NCBI RefSeq assembly: GCF_000365305.1
Contig: NZ_CM001841.1
Location: forward strand, 3,009,120 to 3,073,119
Length of the DNA: 64,000 bases
Source of the DNA: Dickeya dianthicola NCPPB 453
GTDB lineage: Bacteria > Pseudomonadota > Gammaproteobacteria > Enterobacterales > Enterobacteriaceae
Reading direction: 5' to 3'
The notes under the pieces were generated by a model. The model did no database searches and was not told the origin of the DNA. It saw only the letters and a list, made by a program, of their open reading frames with translations. Shown here in pieces: positions 7,801-18,000 of this stretch. Position 1 is the stretch's first letter. Each line of letters begins with the position of its first letter. The position numbers and the translations under genes were made by a program.

Positions 7801-8999
7801 CTGAAAAATTATCCCGTTCACAACTCGAATACGCCCTGATTCTCGGCTCGCTGGCCGCGCTCGGCCCGTTATGCATCGACCTCTATCTCCCGGCACTGCC
7901 GCAAATGACCGGCGCGCTTGCCGCCTCAACGGCGGTGACTCAACTCAGCCTAACCGCCGGCCTGCTGGGGCTGGGAGCCGGCCAGCTGATCTTCGGCCCG
8001 CTGAGCGACAAACTGGGCCGACGCCGGCCGTTGCTGCTGTCGCTGACGATGCTGCTGCTGACCTCGGTCTGGTGCGCGCTGGCGCAGGATATCGGCCAGT
8101 TGATCGTCGCCCGGTTGCTGCAAGGCATCGCCGGCGCCGGCGGCGCGGTATTGTCCCGGGCCATTGCGCGAGATCTGTACGTCGGCCATGCGCTGACCCG
8201 TTTTTTCTCGCTGTTGATGCTGATCAACGGGCTGGCGCCGATCCTCTCGCCGGTACTGGGCGGCGTGTTGCTGGGCGTGACCGACTGGCGCGGTATTTTT
8301 GTCCTGCTGGCGGTGATTGCCTGTCTGTTGCTGACGATGAGTGTGCTGCGGCTGAACGAAACGCTACCTGCTGAGCGGCGCATCGCCGGCGGGGTCGGCT
8401 CGATGCTGTCGTCGCTGGGCAGCCTGCTGCGGGAGCGGACATTTATGGGATTGTGCCTGGCGCAAGGACTGTGCGGCGCCGGGATGTTCGCCTACATCGG
8501 CGCCTCGCCGTTTGTGCTGCAGGAAGTGTACGGGCTTAGCCCGCAGGCGTTCAGTCTGTGCTTTGCCGCCAACGGCATTGGGCTGATCGCCGCCGGGCAA
8601 CTGGCTTCTCACTTTAGCCAGCGTTTTGGCGAACAGCGCGTATTGCTTACCGGGCTTATCATCGCGGTCATTTCGGCGCTGGCATTGACGGCGGCCGGAT
8701 TGCTGCATGCTCCGCTCATCGGCATTCTGATCCCACTGTTTTTCGCCATCGCCATGATCGGGATTGTCGGCCCTTGCGCCTCATCGCTGGCGATGCAAAG
8801 CCAGGGCAACAAAGCGGGCAGCGCCTCGGCGCTGCTTGGTTTGAACATGTTCCTATTCGGTGCGCTAAGCGTACCGTTAACCGGGCTGGCCGGCAGCACC
8901 AGCGTGCTGTCGATGGCGCTGGTGATCCTGGGGTGTTACCTGTTGGCCGCCCTTGCCTATCGCATGTTATCGTCGCAGCCGCTCGTCCGAAAAGCGTGA
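7797..8999 (+). CDS. MFS multidrug transporter, Bcr/CflA family
   Basis: A 400-residue inner-membrane drug:proton antiporter of the 12-helix type. Family signatures include LGPLCIDLYLPALPQM in helix 1 and GPLSDKLGRRRPLL in the cytoplasmic loop between helices 2 and 3, followed by RLLQGIAGAGGAVLSRAIARD. Substrate cannot be read from sequence; relatives export bicyclomycin, chloramphenicol, florfenicol or sulfonamides. The start overlaps the tetR stop (ATGA), so the two are co-transcribed. Confidence 0.93.
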   Translation: MTEKLSRSQLEYALILGSLAALGPLCIDLYLPALPQMTGALAASTAVTQLSLTAGLLGLGAGQLIFGPLSDKLGRRRPLLLSLTMLLLTSVWCALAQDIGQLIVARLLQGIAGAGGAVLSRAIARDLYVGHALTRFFSLLMLINGLAPILSPVLGGVLLGVTDWRGIFVLLAVIACLLLTMSVLRLNETLPAERRIAGGVGSMLSSLGSLLRERTFMGLCLAQGLCGAGMFAYIGASPFVLQEVYGLSPQAFSLCFAANGIGLIAAGQLASHFSQRFGEQRVLLTGLIIAVISALALTAAGLLHAPLIGILIPLFFAIAMIGIVGPCASSLAMQSQGNKAGSASALLGLNMFLFGALSVPLTGLAGSTSVLSMALVILGCYLLAALAYRMLSSQPLVRKA

Positions 9000-9084
9000 G
9001 CGGAAAAGAGGAAAGAGATGAAGAAGTGAAAGACATCAACCCCCACGGGTAGGCCCCGTGAAGGTGATCTCTCTTTACCGGAAT

Positions 9085-9111
9085 CCCGGGCCGCAGAACA
9101 TGCAGCCCGGG
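9085..9111. terminator. Possible bidirectional terminator hairpin
   Basis: A 7-bp GC-only inverted repeat (CCCGGGC at 9085-9091, GCCCGGG at 9105-9111) lies between the convergent MFS and hydrolase genes. No clear T-run follows on either strand, so the call is tentative. Confidence 0.35.
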
Positions 9112-9118
9112 TTGATGA

Positions 9119-10102
9119 TTACAACTGACCGTCGATGCCGTTATCGTCCCCCGTCGAAGCCGTTTGCGTGATGGGTTCACCCAGCGTTTGCTTGAACCAA
9201 TTCACAACCTTGTTGATGATAACCGGCTGGAACCAGTTAATATCGCCATGCCCAGCACCCTCCAGCAGCACGTACTCCGCTTTGTTGCCGCCTGCTACCA
9301 GCGCTTCATACAGTTGCTTGCTCTGCAACGGTGAAACGACGGTATCCGCACTGCCGTGCATGATGAGATACGGCGGTTTTTTCCCGTTGATATGCCCCAT
9401 CGGGCTGGCATTAAGCGCTTTGACCGGGTCGCTGGTAATGGTAGCGCCGGGGAAATCCCCAAATGCCGTGCCATTGACCAACAACGCTTCCGTTACCGCC
9501 GGCGAATCATGCACTACGAGCAGGTTTTCTGGAAGGCCTTCGCCAATGCTCAACAAATTGGAAATACCGTACGCCGAAACCACCGACTGAACATCCGACG
9601 ATTTATCCAGAAAGCGCCCTTTATCAAAGCTACGCAGCCCATTCGTCGCACCGGTCATTTGCGCCACATAGCCACCGGCGGAATCACCCAACACACCAAT
9701 TCGGTTCGGGTCAATGCCGTATTCCGCTGCGTGTTCACGCAAGTAACGCACTGCCGATTTGGCATCCTCAATCAGTGCCGGGTATTTGTCGGCCACCACA
9801 CGATATTCCGCCGCCGCGACCACAAAACCGGCTTCCGCAAGCGCCATACGCACATCAATGTATTTAGTATGCGCAGCGGAAGCGAATCCACCACCGGGGA
9901 AATAGACAATCGCCGGTTTAAGTGCCGTCGTACGGGGAACAAGCAACGACATTTCCAACTGCTGTACTTTTTGTGTACTTTTAATCTGGGAATAAACGAT
10001 GTCATTAAGCGCATCAATTTGCTGGCGTACTTGTTTAACACGAATGACCTGTGCGCCTTGAGTGTATCCCATCAGATTATTAACATTAGTAGAAGCGTTC
10101 AT
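9119..10102 (-). CDS. Alpha/beta hydrolase (HSL-like esterase/lipase fold)
   Basis: A 327-residue alpha/beta hydrolase with no signal peptide. The oxyanion motif PGGGF is at about 69-73, in place of the HGGG of the HSL family. The nucleophile elbow GDSAGG places Ser at 141; the acid is probably Asp252 in HGSADTVVS, and the base His284 in GAGHGD. The layout fits small-ester hydrolases such as carboxylesterases and feruloyl or acetyl esterases. The substrate is not predictable. It stands alone, convergent with the MFS gene, behind a 400-bp AT-rich upstream region. The first about 50 residues (MNASTNVNNLMGYTQG onward) do not match the catalytic domain and look like an extra helical segment. Confidence 0.85.
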   Translation of the reverse strand: MNASTNVNNLMGYTQGAQVIRVKQVRQQIDALNDIVYSQIKSTQKVQQLEMSLLVPRTTALKPAIVYFPGGGFASAAHTKYIDVRMALAEAGFVVAAAEYRVVADKYPALIEDAKSAVRYLREHAAEYGIDPNRIGVLGDSAGGYVAQMTGATNGLRSFDKGRFLDKSSDVQSVVSAYGISNLLSIGEGLPENLLVVHDSPAVTEALLVNGTAFGDFPGATITSDPVKALNASPMGHINGKKPPYLIMHGSADTVVSPLQSKQLYEALVAGGNKAEYVLLEGAGHGDINWFQPVIINKVVNWFKQTLGEPITQTASTGDDNGIDGQL

Positions 10103-10505
10103 AATAAATATAGTCCTTTAAATGATTTAGAAAAAACATTTTATAATCGCTTGTCAGACGATTATTCCTGATGAGTTAACGAGGTAACTCCCTTGAACCA
10201 CGCCACTATAATTGTTCTTCAGAATATAAAAAAAGGGTGTTTGTTCGTTGGCTGAGGAAAAAACGTGCTGGTTACCAGGTGAAGTAAAATCGCTATTTCA
10301 GGATAAATTCCAGGTTAAAAGAGAAAAAATAACTTCGTGCCCATTATTGGATTGGTCGTTTTTTAAAAGAGATTAAGTAGCGGCGTAACAGTAATTACGT
10401 TGTTGATTGGAATAAAAAGTAGCAGAGAGAAATACAACCTCAACAAATAACAACGGCGTTGGCTCCTGAGAGTCAACGCCGTTTCAGCAGGCTGGCCTGT
10501 CCTGC
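10103..10505. other. AT-rich intergenic region between hydrolase and fdhE
   Basis: A 403-bp stretch holding the upstream region of the hydrolase gene and the fdhE terminator. It is markedly more AT-rich than its surroundings. No open frame of interest was seen. Confidence 0.5.
10444..10484 (-). terminator. Terminator after fdhE
   Basis: A 10-bp perfect stem extended to 13 bp with one wobble pair (AACGGCGTTGGCT at 10452-10464, AGTCAACGCCGTT at 10471-10483). On the minus strand it is followed by GTTATTTGTTG, a T-rich tract. It lies about 22 bp after the fdhE stop. Confidence 0.75.
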
Positions 10506-11432
10506 CTACTGGCTGCTGTCCGGGAACAGGAACGGGTTGACGCTGCTGCGGGAAAACCCTTCCTCTTCCATTTTCACATCCAGCACCAGCGAGGCCAGAT
10601 CGTCCGCCACTGCCTCCACCCGGTGATCTTTTTCCTGATACAACAGTTTCAGGTAGGTGCCGCAATCGTCGCAGCTTTCCGCCTTGATGGCGGCGTTTTC
10701 ATCATCCAGCGACCAGTAGTGCAGTTTGCCCGCCTGCTCGCAGTTACTGCACTTGATTCGCACCATATGCCATTCAGTTTCGCACAGGTTGCAGTGCAGG
10801 TAGCGCAGGCCGCTGGCGGTGCCAATCTGCACCACACCGGAAACCGGCATACTGCCGCACACCGGGCAAAACTGGCGATGCTCTCCCTGCTCGGCGTGCG
10901 CCCGCCCCGGCAACTGGGTCGCCATCTGCGCCCAGTACAGCGATAACGCCGCCCAGACGAACGGGGCTTTGTCGTTGTTTTCCGACGTAAATTGCTGACC
11001 GAGCAGCGCATCCGCCAGCGTGTCCCACTGCTGAGCCGGCATCTTTTCCAGGTTTTCCAGCGTGGTCAGCACCTGGCCGCTGGCGGTGGCTTTCAGTTCT
11101 TCAATCAACGCCTGTAGCAGCGTATGCCAGTGCGGATCGCGCGCAAACGCGGCGGCATCCAGCGGCGGGCGTCCCGTGCTATTGAGCAACAGGCCGGCGA
11201 GATCTTTCTCCAGCGGATGGTCATGGCGCACTTTTTCCTGCGCGTCCACGACGTCGGCGGCAAACAGCAGGTAATCCGCCAGCGGGTGGTCCTGCGCCAG
11301 TTGGCGCAAACGCTCGGCGCGGCCGCTGTACAGGCTTTTCAGATTAGCGAACAGCAAGGGAGGAATCGTGCCGATAGTCGAGGTTTTCTCACTGTCGGCC
11401 AGTTGCTCCTGCGGCACAATACGAATACTCAT
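10506..11432 (-). CDS. fdhE: Formate dehydrogenase accessory protein FdhE
   Basis: A 308-residue cytoplasmic rubredoxin-like protein needed for activity of respiratory formate dehydrogenases; it interacts with the catalytic subunit before Tat export. Four CxxC pairs define the iron-binding C-terminal part: [20 protein letters not shown] and CDDCG. The start is ATG at 11432 ([12 protein letters not shown]), with AGGAAA upstream; the longer frame adds 25 unconserved residues. The gene is separated from fdoGHI by an MFS gene on the opposite strand, so it is not in their operon, but its target is presumably the nearby FdoG. Confidence 0.95.
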   Translation of the reverse strand: MSIRIVPQEQLADSEKTSTIGTIPPLLFANLKSLYSGRAERLRQLAQDHPLADYLLFAADVVDAQEKVRHDHPLEKDLAGLLLNSTGRPPLDAAAFARDPHWHTLLQALIEELKATASGQVLTTLENLEKMPAQQWDTLADALLGQQFTSENNDKAPFVWAALSLYWAQMATQLPGRAHAEQGEHRQFCPVCGSMPVSGVVQIGTASGLRYLHCNLCETEWHMVRIKCSNCEQAGKLHYWSLDDENAAIKAESCDDCGTYLKLLYQEKDHRVEAVADDLASLVLDVKMEEEGFSRSSVNPFLFPDSSQ

Positions 11433-11801
11433 CAGGTGATGTTTCCTGTTTATCCATGTGGAAGAGGCCGTGCGAGTACAGCGCCGGCCCCGTTCTGATG
11501 CCCTCATGTTAGCAGGTTATTCCCCACAATAAGGAGTGATTTTCCGCGCCGTGCCTGGGAGTGGAAAACACCAGCCAAACTGGATAGACACGACCGGCTA
11601 TCGACCGCAAAATTGGTTGGCTGTCTTTCGTCGACAGAACTGAGGCTATACGCTTATTATTTGCGTCGCCGGCACGCGGCGGCGATCCGGCGTACCGGTT
11701 CGAGCGTGCGGCGAAAGGACGCCAGCCACGGATGCGCACGATCAAGGAACACCGCCTGATACGTATAACGATAACTCCGTCTAATGCTGGAAACGACCTA
11801 C
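11433..11801. other. fdhE / MFS divergent intergenic region
   Basis: 369 bp between divergent genes, expected to hold both promoters. No palindrome, repeat or small gene was recognised. Confidence 0.45.
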
Positions 11802-13106
11802 ATGACCGCAGCTTATTCTCAGACTCCCACACCCGTCGCCGTCGCATTGGTTTACCGCAACATCGCCTGGCGGCTGATCCCGTTTCTGTGCCTGTGCTAT
11901 CTCGCCGCTTACCTTGACCGCATCAATATCGGGCTGGCGAAATTGCAAATGGCGAATCAACTGGCGCTCAGCGACATCGCCTTCGGTTTCGGCGCCGGGC
12001 TGTTCTTCGTCGGCTATATTCTGTTCGAAGTGCCGAGCAACCTGATTCTGCAACGCGTCGGCGCCCGAATCTGGATTGCGCGCATCATGATCAGCTGGGG
12101 GTTGCTGTCCGCCGGGACGATGTTTATCGCCACCCCCGTTCAGTTCTACGTGCTGCGTTTTCTGCTTGGCGCGGCGGAAGCCGGCTTCCTGCCCGGCGTA
12201 TTGTACTACCTGACGCACTGGTTCCCCTCCTGGCGGCGCGGCCGCATCATTTCGCTGTTCATGATCGGCCTGCCGCTTTCCAGTGTGGTGGGCGGCCCGC
12301 TGTCAGGCTGGATCATGTCGCATTTTGATTCGGCCCACGGGCTGCACGGCTGGCAGTGGATGTTTCTGCTGGAGGGGCTGCCGAGCGTACTGCTTGGCGT
12401 ACTGACCCTATGGCTGCTGCCGGACGGCGTGGATCAAGCACGTTGGTTGAGCGAGGCGGACAAAGCACAGGTACGCGCCGATCTGGCGATCGACGCCCGT
12501 GAAGCGCCGTACCTGAAGCACCGCTTTCGCGACGGTGTCCTCAACCTGAAAGTCTGGATGCTGGGCGGCATCGACTTCTCGATTTTGTTGTGCGCCTATG
12601 CCATCGGGTTCTGGCTGCCGACCTTCATTAAAAAAGCCGGCGTGGTCGATATCGGGCAGATTGGCTTGCTGACGGCAGTCCCCAGCGTAGCGGCGCTGGC
12701 AGGGATGGTATTGCTCGGCGCCAGCTCCGACCGGCTGCGCGAACGGCGCTGGCACATCATCGTGCCATTTTGGCTGGGTGCGGCGGCGATAGTGGCGAGT
12801 ACCTTCTTCACCCAACACATCGTAATGACGGTCCTGCTGTTCTCGGTGGCGCAGGCCACCATCATTGGCGCCGTGCCCGTGTTCTTCAGCCTGCCCGCCA
12901 CCTTCCTCACCGGCACCGCCGCCGCCACCGGCTTTGCGCTGGCCTGCTCGCTGGCAAATATCGCCGGTCTGGTCAGCAACTCCATCATGGGTTTCGCTAT
13001 GGAGCTAACCGGCAGCGGCAGCGGTGCGCTATGGTTCTTCGCCGTCTGTCTGCTGCTCAGCTCACTGCTGGTGCTGGCGCTACCGGCAAAACTAGTCAAT
13101 CGGTGA
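11802..13106 (+). CDS. MFS transporter, anion:cation symporter (ACS) family
   Basis: A 434-residue, 12-helix permease. The signatures LAAYLDRINIGLAKLQM in helix 1 and FEVPSNLILQRVGARIWIARIMISWG are those of the ACS family (tartrate, 4-hydroxyphenylacetate, phthalate and glucarate uptake). Start: ATG at 11802 is preferred because GGAA lies about 12 bp upstream; ATG at 11784 has no ribosome site and would add six residues. It has no catabolic genes beside it, so the substrate, probably an organic acid, is unknown. It is divergent from fdhE. Confidence 0.88.
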   Translation: MTAAYSQTPTPVAVALVYRNIAWRLIPFLCLCYLAAYLDRINIGLAKLQMANQLALSDIAFGFGAGLFFVGYILFEVPSNLILQRVGARIWIARIMISWGLLSAGTMFIATPVQFYVLRFLLGAAEAGFLPGVLYYLTHWFPSWRRGRIISLFMIGLPLSSVVGGPLSGWIMSHFDSAHGLHGWQWMFLLEGLPSVLLGVLTLWLLPDGVDQARWLSEADKAQVRADLAIDAREAPYLKHRFRDGVLNLKVWMLGGIDFSILLCAYAIGFWLPTFIKKAGVVDIGQIGLLTAVPSVAALAGMVLLGASSDRLRERRWHIIVPFWLGAAAIVASTFFTQHIVMTVLLFSVAQATIIGAVPVFFSLPATFLTGTAAATGFALACSLANIAGLVSNSIMGFAMELTGSGSGALWFFAVCLLLSSLLVLALPAKLVNR

Positions 13107-13204
13107 GATGGATTAGACCTGGCAACATCATGCCAAAGCGAGAGATTGGGTTACAGATGATGGGTTTACAGCGTCAAAACCGTGCTGAGGCAGGCGACTT
13201 CGCC

Positions 13205-13434
13205 GGGTGAGCCGCATGGACGCGGCGAAAGCCCGTGCCGCTCCGGACAAAAACGTCAGGAACGTTTTTGAACAGCGTTTACGCTGGCCCGAAGGGCGAG
13301 CCCCAGGGATGGGGCGAGTAACCGCGTCACGGGCGGCCCGAACAGCGAAGGCGAATGCCGAAGGAACCGCGCTAGCGGCACGGTTTAGCACTCAGCCAGA
13401 GGTCAAGGAGAGGCGGCGTTTGAGCCTCTCCTTG
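13205..13434. repeat. Hairpin-rich intergenic element
   Basis: Within the 450-bp gap 13107-13556 is a run of at least five compact stem-loops. They are GCCGC/GCGGC (13211-13226), AAAAACGT/ACGTTTTT (13249-13269), GCCC/GGGC (13287-13297), GCCCC/GGGGC (13300-13315) and a final perfect 11-bp stem CAAGGAGAGGC/GCCTCTCCTTG (13404-13434). A 79-codon frame crosses it (13207-13446), but its composition follows the hairpins and shows no protein family, so I read this as a structured, possibly repeated, non-coding element. Family membership needs a genome search. Confidence 0.5.
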
Positions 13435-13518
13435 TCGTGCGTGTGATGACGTTGCAAAGTAATCACTAACGTTATCAAGCACGAAACCTCCCTCTGTTCT
13501 GACAGAGATTTGCCAGCA

Positions 13519-13539
13519 ACAAACAATAGTGCTGTTTGT
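13519..13539 (-). terminator. Possible terminator after fdoI
   Basis: A 7-bp inverted repeat (ACAAACA/TGTTTGT) about 18 bp after the fdoI stop. Only a short T-containing tail follows on the minus strand, so it is weak. Confidence 0.35.
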
Positions 13540-13556
13540 CAACTGCACCTCGTAAC

Positions 13557-14192
13557 TCAGTGTTGATTATCCTGCCCTTTAGATTGCAGTTCACGATACC
13601 AGCGCGGGTGGTGTTTCTTCGCCCAGGAACTGGAAACCCAGCCTTCCACCATCGCGGTGATGGTGCCTTTCACCCACAGGGCGGCGTACACGTGTACCAT
13701 GATGGTCAGGATCAAACCGACCGCGGACACCGAATGCACCACCAGCGCCGCCCGGATCACCGCAATAGAGAACGACGGCGCAAAGTACGGCCGCCAAATC
13801 ACAACCCCGCTCGCCAGCAACAACAGCAGACAGGTAATCGCCAGCCAGAACACGCATTTCTGGCCGAAGTTATAGCGACCGGTATCGCCAACTTCTTCAT
13901 TAAGGGCGATCTTGTGGATATTTTTCGCCCACTCCAGGTCGCTGCGCTCAATCAGGTTGTGTTTCCAGTAACGTAAAAACATCAGCAGGAAAGCGACAAA
14001 CATCACCACCCCGACAAACGGGTGCAGGATGCGCGCCAGTTGCGGCGTACCCAGCACATTCATCAGCCAGTTGAGCGACGGGAAGAAAAAACCCAGCCCG
14101 CTCAGTGCGGCGAACACAAAGCAAAACGCCACAATCCAGTGATTAATGCGCTCGGGGGCGCTGTAACGCTGAATCCGATTACTCTTTTTCAT
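13557..14192 (-). CDS. fdoI: Formate dehydrogenase-O cytochrome b556 subunit (gamma)
   Basis: A 211-residue membrane subunit with four helices that holds two b-type hemes and passes electrons from the beta subunit to the quinone pool. The N-terminal [16 protein letters not shown], internal [13 protein letters not shown] and the terminal [11 protein letters not shown] are characteristic of FdoI/FdnI. Start: ATG at 14192 ([10 protein letters not shown]) gives the 211-residue length of the E. coli protein. It overlaps the end of fdoH by 14 bp, so the two are translationally coupled. Confidence 0.95.
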   Translation of the reverse strand: MKKSNRIQRYSAPERINHWIVAFCFVFAALSGLGFFFPSLNWLMNVLGTPQLARILHPFVGVVMFVAFLLMFLRYWKHNLIERSDLEWAKNIHKIALNEEVGDTGRYNFGQKCVFWLAITCLLLLLASGVVIWRPYFAPSFSIAVIRAALVVHSVSAVGLILTIMVHVYAALWVKGTITAMVEGWVSSSWAKKHHPRWYRELQSKGQDNQH

Positions 14193-15081
14193 GCTGCTTG
14201 CCCTCGTGGTGCGCGTCGTCATCGTCTTCTACCCGGTTTGGGCCGACACCTACGTAGTGGAATACGCTGGCGGCGAAGGTGGCGGCAAAACCGATGGCGG
14301 CCAGCGGTTTCCAGATGCCTTTCCAGAAGGTCACCGCCGGGCTGATGCTCGGGTCGGCCGGCAGGCCGCTGTACAGTTGCGGCCTGTCGGCGTGATGCAG
14401 TACGTACATCACGTGCGTGCCGCCGACACCGGCCGGGTCATACAGACCGGCATGTTGGTAGCCGCGGCTGTTCAGGTCTTTCACCCGTTCGGCCGCCAGC
14501 ACTTTCATCTCGTCTTTGGTGCCGAAATGAATCGCGCCGGTCGGGCAGGTTTTCACACACGACGGCTCCTGGCCGACTTCCACCCGGTCAACACACAGGG
14601 TGCATTTGTACACCTTGTTGTCGTCCTTGTTCATGCGCGGCACGTTGAACGGACAACCGGCGATGCAGTAGCCGCAGCCGATGCAGTGCTCGGACTGGAA
14701 ATCGACGATGCCGTTGGCGTACTGGATGATCGCCCCTTCCGACGGGCACGCCTTGAGGCAGCCCGGATCGGCGCAGTGCATGCAACCGTCCTTGCGGATA
14801 AGCCACTCCAGCTTGCCGTTTTCCTCGAATTCGGTGAAACGCATCACCGTCCAGGATTTGGCGCTCAGATCGGTAGGATTGTCGTACACACCGACGTTGT
14901 GCCCGACGTCATCGCGGATGTCGTTCCACTCGGAACAGGCCACCTGACAGGCTTTGCAGCCGATGCAGGTGGTCACGTCGATCAGTTTGGCGACCTGTTC
15001 TTTGTGGTTGCGAGCCTGCGGCGGCGGCGTCAGTGAGTTGGTCGCGGAGCGACGGATAATATCTTGTGATTGCATTGCCAT
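14179..15081 (-). CDS. fdoH: Formate dehydrogenase-O iron-sulfur subunit (beta)
   Basis: A 300-residue electron-transfer subunit with four ferredoxin-like cysteine clusters for [4Fe-4S] centres: [36 protein letters not shown], and CTLCVDRV with CVKTCPTGA. One membrane helix near the C-terminus (about 245-270) anchors it on the periplasmic face. It relays electrons from FdoG to FdoI. The N-terminus [15 protein letters not shown] matches the family start. It is the middle gene of fdoGHI. Confidence 0.96.
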   Translation of the reverse strand: MAMQSQDIIRRSATNSLTPPPQARNHKEQVAKLIDVTTCIGCKACQVACSEWNDIRDDVGHNVGVYDNPTDLSAKSWTVMRFTEFEENGKLEWLIRKDGCMHCADPGCLKACPSEGAIIQYANGIVDFQSEHCIGCGYCIAGCPFNVPRMNKDDNKVYKCTLCVDRVEVGQEPSCVKTCPTGAIHFGTKDEMKVLAAERVKDLNSRGYQHAGLYDPAGVGGTHVMYVLHHADRPQLYSGLPADPSISPAVTFWKGIWKPLAAIGFAATFAASVFHYVGVGPNRVEDDDDAHHEGKQHEKE

Positions 15082-15096
15082 AGTGTTTCTCCGCGA

Positions 15097-18000
15097 CTAC
15101 GCCTTTTCCACATTGACCAGAAACGCCTTGTACTCCGGCGTCTGACTGTTGGCGTCGCCGACATGCGGCGTCAGGATATTCGCCATAAAGCCCTTCTGGG
15201 TGGTGCCTTCAAAGCCCCAGTGACAAGGCACACCGATGGTTTCCACCGGTTTGCCCTGGATAGTCAGGGTGCGGATACGCTTGGTGACGACCGCTTTCGC
15301 CTTGATATATCCCCGCTTGCTGCTGACTTTCACCACATCGCCACCCTGAATCCCCTTCAGCTTCGCCAACCCTTCGCCGATTTCAACAAACTGTTCCGGC
15401 TGCACGATGGCGTTGAGGCGCGCGTGCTTGGTCCAATGGCGGAACAACTCGGTGATGGAGTAAGTGGTGGCGACGAACGGAAACTCCTCTACCGTCCCCA
15501 TATACGGGCGGTCGGCAGGCAGAATACGGGCCGCCGGGTTAACCTGAACCTTGCTGTACACCGGGTTGATTTTCAGCGGCGATTCCAGCGGCTCATAATG
15601 TGCCGGGAACGGGCCTTCGGCCATCTTGTCGATAGCGAACAGGCGGCCCAGCCCTTCGGCGTTCATGATGAACGGGCCGGCAGCGCTGCCCGGCGGCACG
15701 GTGGCGGCAAAATCCGGCACGTCGATACCGGTCCACTTCTGGCCGTTCCAATGAATCAGCTCGCGTTTCGGATCCCACGGCCGGCCCTGCTCGTCCGCCG
15801 AGGCGCGGTTGTAGAGAATGCGGCGGTTCTGCGGCCAGCACCAGGCCCAGCCCGGCGTGCAGCCCAAGCCCGATGGGTCGGCGTTGTCGCGGCGCGCCAT
15901 CTGGTTGCCCGCTTCCGTCCAGGAGCCGGCGTAAATCCAGCAGAAACTGGCGGTGGAGCCGTCGTCGCGCAGCAGCGAGAAGTCAGGCAGCAGCTGCCCT
16001 TTCTTCAGCAACAGGTTGCCTTTATCGTCGTACAGGTCCGCCAGCGCGCGGCCGTTGGCCTCTTTGGTGATCTCCTCGGCGGACGGGTCTTCCGGCTCCA
16101 GATAATCCCAGCTCATATTCAGCACCGGTTCCGGGTTGGCGCCGCCTTCTTTGGCATACAGCTCGCGCAAACGCAGGAACAAACCGGCCAGAATCACACC
16201 ATCGTGGCGCGCCTCACCCGGCGGCTCAGCGCCCTGATAGTGCCACTGCAGCCAACGACCGGAGTTGACGATGGAACCGTTTTCTTCGGCAAAGCAACTG
16301 GACGGCAGGCGGAACACCTCGGTCTGAATCTTGCCCGGATCGACGTCATTCAGCTCGCCGTGGTTCTGCCAAAAGTTGGAGGTTTCCGTCGCCAGCGGGT
16401 CAATGATCACCAGATATTTCAGTTTTTTCAGCGCATCACGGGCCCGGTTGGAATCGGCAAACGCCGCCATCGGGTTGAAACCCTGCACGATGTAGCCGTT
16501 GACCTTGCCGTCCAGCATCATGCGGGAGTAAGCCAGCGCATCGTAGCTTTTGTCCCACTTCGGCAGCCAGTCGTAACCCCAGTCATTCTCTTTGGTCGCT
16601 TTGTTGCCCCAGAAGCTCTTCATCATGCTGATAAAAAACTTGGGCGTGTTCTTCCAGTAATTGACCTGATCCGCCAGCAGCGCCTTCGGCGTTATCTGAT
16701 CCAGATACATATTCAGCGAGGTCTGTTTTTCCGACGGCAGCGGCATGTAGCCCGGCAGGTTCAGCGACAACAGCCCCAAATCGGTATAGCCCTGAATATT
16801 GGAGTGGCCGCGCAGTGCATTCACGCCGCCGCCCGCCATGCCGATGTTGCCCAGCAGCAACTGAATCATCGCCGCGGTACGGATAATTTGCGCACCGGCG
16901 GTGTGCTGCGTCCAGCCCAGCGCATACATGATAGTCGCGGTGCGATCCGGCACGCAGGTAGAAGCCAGTTGCTCACAAATGGTCAGAAAATCCGGCTTCG
17001 GCGTACCGCACACGTTGGTGACCAGATCTGGCGTGTAACGACTGGCGTGCTCTTTCAACAAGTTCCAGACGCAACGCGGATGGCTCAGGGTGTCGTCGCG
17101 CTTGGCAAATCCGTTTTCATCCAGTTCATACTGCCAGGAGGTACGGTCATACTGGCGCTTTTGTTCGTCGTAGCCGCTGAAAATGCCTTCATCAAAGTGA
17201 TAATCGTCACGCACGATCAGGCTGGCATTGGTATACGCCTTCACATACGGCATCTGCACCTTGTCGTGGCTTAACAGATAATTCACCACGCCAAGCAGGA
17301 AGGTGATATCAGACCCGGCGCGAATCGGCGAGTACATGTCAGCCACCGCTGCCGAGCGATTGAAACGAGGATCGACGACAATCAGTTTGGCGCCATTGTG
17401 AATCTTGGCCTCTACCGCCCATTTGAAACCGACCGGGTGGGCTTCCGCCGGGTTGCCCCCCATCACCAGAATCACATTGGCGTTTTTGATGTCCACCCAA
17501 TTGTTGGTCATCGCGCCGCGGCCAAAGGTCGGCGCCAACGCCGCTACCGTCGGACCATGACACAGACGCGCCTGGGTATCGATGCCGATCATCCCCAGTG
17601 CGCGGGCAAATTTTTGGTCCAGTATTCCGGTTTCATTACTGGCCGCCGATGAGCACAGCATCCCGGTGGTCAACCAACGGTTAACCGTCACCCCGGCCGC
17701 GTTTTTCTCGACGAAATTGGCGTCGCGGTCTTTTTTCATCAGGCGAGTGATGCGATCAAACGCCTCTTCCCAACTGATGCGCTGCCATTTGTCGGAACCG
17801 GGCGCACGGTATTCCGGGTATTTCAGGCGCTGGTCGCTGTGGATAAAATCCACCAGCCCGGCGCCTTTCGGGCACAGTGAGCCGCGGCTGACCGGATGAT
17901 CGGGGTCCCCTTCGATGTGGTAAATGGACGCGCTGGCGTTTTTGGCGCCGTCGCCGAGACTGTACATCAGAATGCCGCACCCGACTGAACAGTAGGTGCA

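Noticed and set aside
13207-13446. 79-codon plus-strand frame in the hairpin element
   Set aside because: The Arg/Ala-rich translation simply follows the GC hairpins; a structured non-coding element explains it better. Conservation of the frame would change this.
15070-17274. 734-codon plus-strand frame opposite fdoG
   Set aside because: Antisense shadow of a GC-rich conserved gene; no protein family character.
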